Assembly (NCBI RefSeq): GCF_030867145.1
Contig: NC_134414.1
Coordinates: forward strand, 80,280,504-80,344,503
DNA: 64,000 nucleotides
Origin: Opisthocomus hoazin
Taxonomy: Eukaryota; Chordata; Aves; Opisthocomiformes; Opisthocomidae
Direction: 5' to 3'
Shown: one piece after another, positions 63,001 through 64,000 of the stretch
Numbering within the stretch: position 1 is the stretch's first letter
How the letters are laid out: every line of letters begins with the position of its first letter
Notes under the pieces: generated by a model
Told to the model about the DNA's origin: nothing
The model's input: only the letters and a program-made list of their open reading frames with translations
Database searches by the model: none
Made by a program: the position numbers and the translations under genes

Positions 63001-64000
63001 GTTACTCAAGTCATAGAACTCTCCTGTTGATAGGGGTTGCCTTCAAATCCTGCCTTTGTGGATAGCATACATTGCCTGAAAAGCTTGGGTTTTCTCTGCT
63101 TTGTACATGGTGAATGTCTTTACATTCAGGTAGCGGTGACGTACCACAGAATTTTCTGATCTGGAAACATTTTCTACCTCTGCTTTGCCTTCACTTGCGT
63201 ACATGTAAATCCTTACAATGGCAGGGAGCTGAGGACACACCCCACTATTTCTGGCTGTGCGTCTTGTTAACCTTGAACTTATTCTCCTGGCTAGTTAAAT
63301 CAAAATATATGTTGCCACCCAGAAGAAAACGTGACATCTTCCAAAGACTAATAAAGTATGGACTGAAACGCTGCCTACTTTTAAATGGGTGGGTAACACA
63401 TCTTTACCTGCTGCTCATTGCAGGGACTGGAGACTCTTTCACACATTCCTTATTCTGGAGGTACAGGACAGCGGTGCCAAACTGCACTTATTTTTACCAT
63501 GTTGCTCTAACACTTCTTCTGCTCTTAGGGTCCAAGCCCTACTGCATCAACCAAATGCATGTGGGCTGTAAACCTTGGAATCAAAAGCCACACACAGGCT
63601 CACAGGAAAGGCACAAGATCTCCCTGTTTCTGACATGTGATGAGAAGAAAGGTAGAAGTTACAGTGTTGCAGAATGAATGAAAAGCCACAAGGTGTTATT
63701 ACTGGTCAATGTAATAGGAGCAATTGGGGATGGTGGAGACTGCTGTGGGAAGTGAGAATTTCCCTAGTTTCAGATTATAAAAACCCCATAAAACAGCATT
63801 GCTGTTTCAGTAATGCTGCACTGCATTAATGTCTTCCTATTTATAGCCTCCGTTTAATCTTAACAAAGTCCCCACTTTCTCCCCCCAAAATGTGCCCTGG
63901 AGAATTATCCAATCTAGCTTTAAATAACTCAAGTAACAGTGCTTCCATCATTTAACTTTGGAGATGATTACTTGGCCTAATAGTAATAATTGTGAGAATT
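54019..64000. other. Intergenic DNA without recognised genes
   Basis: Apart from one CR1 fragment I identify nothing with confidence. Somewhat G+C-richer patches at 56.6-57.2 kb and 58.2-58.6 kb give open frames on both strands. The longest, 63114-63677 plus (187 codons, hydrophobic, Cys/Leu/Tyr-rich), has no recognised similarity and is close to chance expectation for 64 kb. Confidence 0.5.
55121..55222 (-). mobile_element. CR1 LINE, internal fragment
   Basis: An antisense ORF2-tail segment only (CTTCTCCAGTCTAAACAAG, CCCAGCTCCCTCAGCC, TACTCCAGTCCCCTAATCAT). Its translation gives MIRGLEYLSYKGRLRELGL. Both the 3' end and the 5' part are missing, so it is a deletion remnant. Confidence 0.88.

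Noticed and set aside
63114..63677. 187-codon plus-strand open frame
   Set aside because: Length is near what chance gives in 64 kb over six frames; residues are those of random AT-rich translation.
1..64000. Endogenous retrovirus, tRNA, rRNA, CRISPR array or bacterial operon
   Set aside because: None of the hallmark sequences was found; all RT-like frames belong to CR1 or an older LINE.

Overview
This window looks like nuclear DNA from a bird. At least nine fragments of the CR1 family of non-LTR retrotransposon are scattered on both strands. Most keep the characteristic 3' end (short imperfect repeats related to ATTCTATGAT or ATTCTGTGAT), and one carries most of a reverse transcriptase gene. 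CR1 at this density, few other interspersed repeats, AT-rich non-coding DNA and one sharp CpG island are typical of avian chromosomes. I found no bacterial genes, CRISPR arrays, rRNA, tRNA or recognisable endogenous retrovirus.

Only one protein-coding gene is recognised with confidence: the 5' end of PPP2R3B, on the minus strand. It encodes a B'' (PR70/PR48) regulatory subunit of protein phosphatase 2A. The CpG island at about 21.7-22.9 kb holds its promoter. A short non-coding first exon ends at a consensus donor (22248). Exon 2 (20709 to 20259) carries the ATG at 20606 and 116 codons, and ends in a GTAAGT donor. Everything left of 20259 lies downstream in the gene and appears to be one long intron running off the window. 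It contains three CR1 insertions, a near-perfect 70-nt hairpin and one unidentified coding-like segment near 2.7-2.9 kb.

From about 23 kb to the right end (41 kb) there is no recognised gene. In mammals PPP2R3B lies head-to-head with SHOX across a large desert of SHOX enhancers. If that order holds here, this part is the PPP2R3B-proximal side of the desert; this is inference, since SHOX is not in the window. The desert holds seven CR1 fragments, an ancient LINE relic with a degenerate reverse-transcriptase motif (23.8 kb), a MIR SINE relic (51.7 kb), two small CpG-dense islets (28.7 and 31 kb), a well-formed candidate exon (34.6 kb), an RFX X-box-like site (29.5 kb), a run of AT-rich DNA with homeodomain-type sites (27.4-28.3 kb), and several short palindromes and simple repeats.

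The clearest functional unit is the PPP2R3B promoter. Within about 150 bp it has a TCTCGCGAGA palindrome, an ETS site, GC boxes, an RFX X-box and a CRE-like core, all just upstream of the proposed exon 1 donor. No wholly new system is evident. The best leads are the 70-nt hairpin, the unidentified coding-like segment in the intron, and the CpG islet with its possible downstream exon in the desert.
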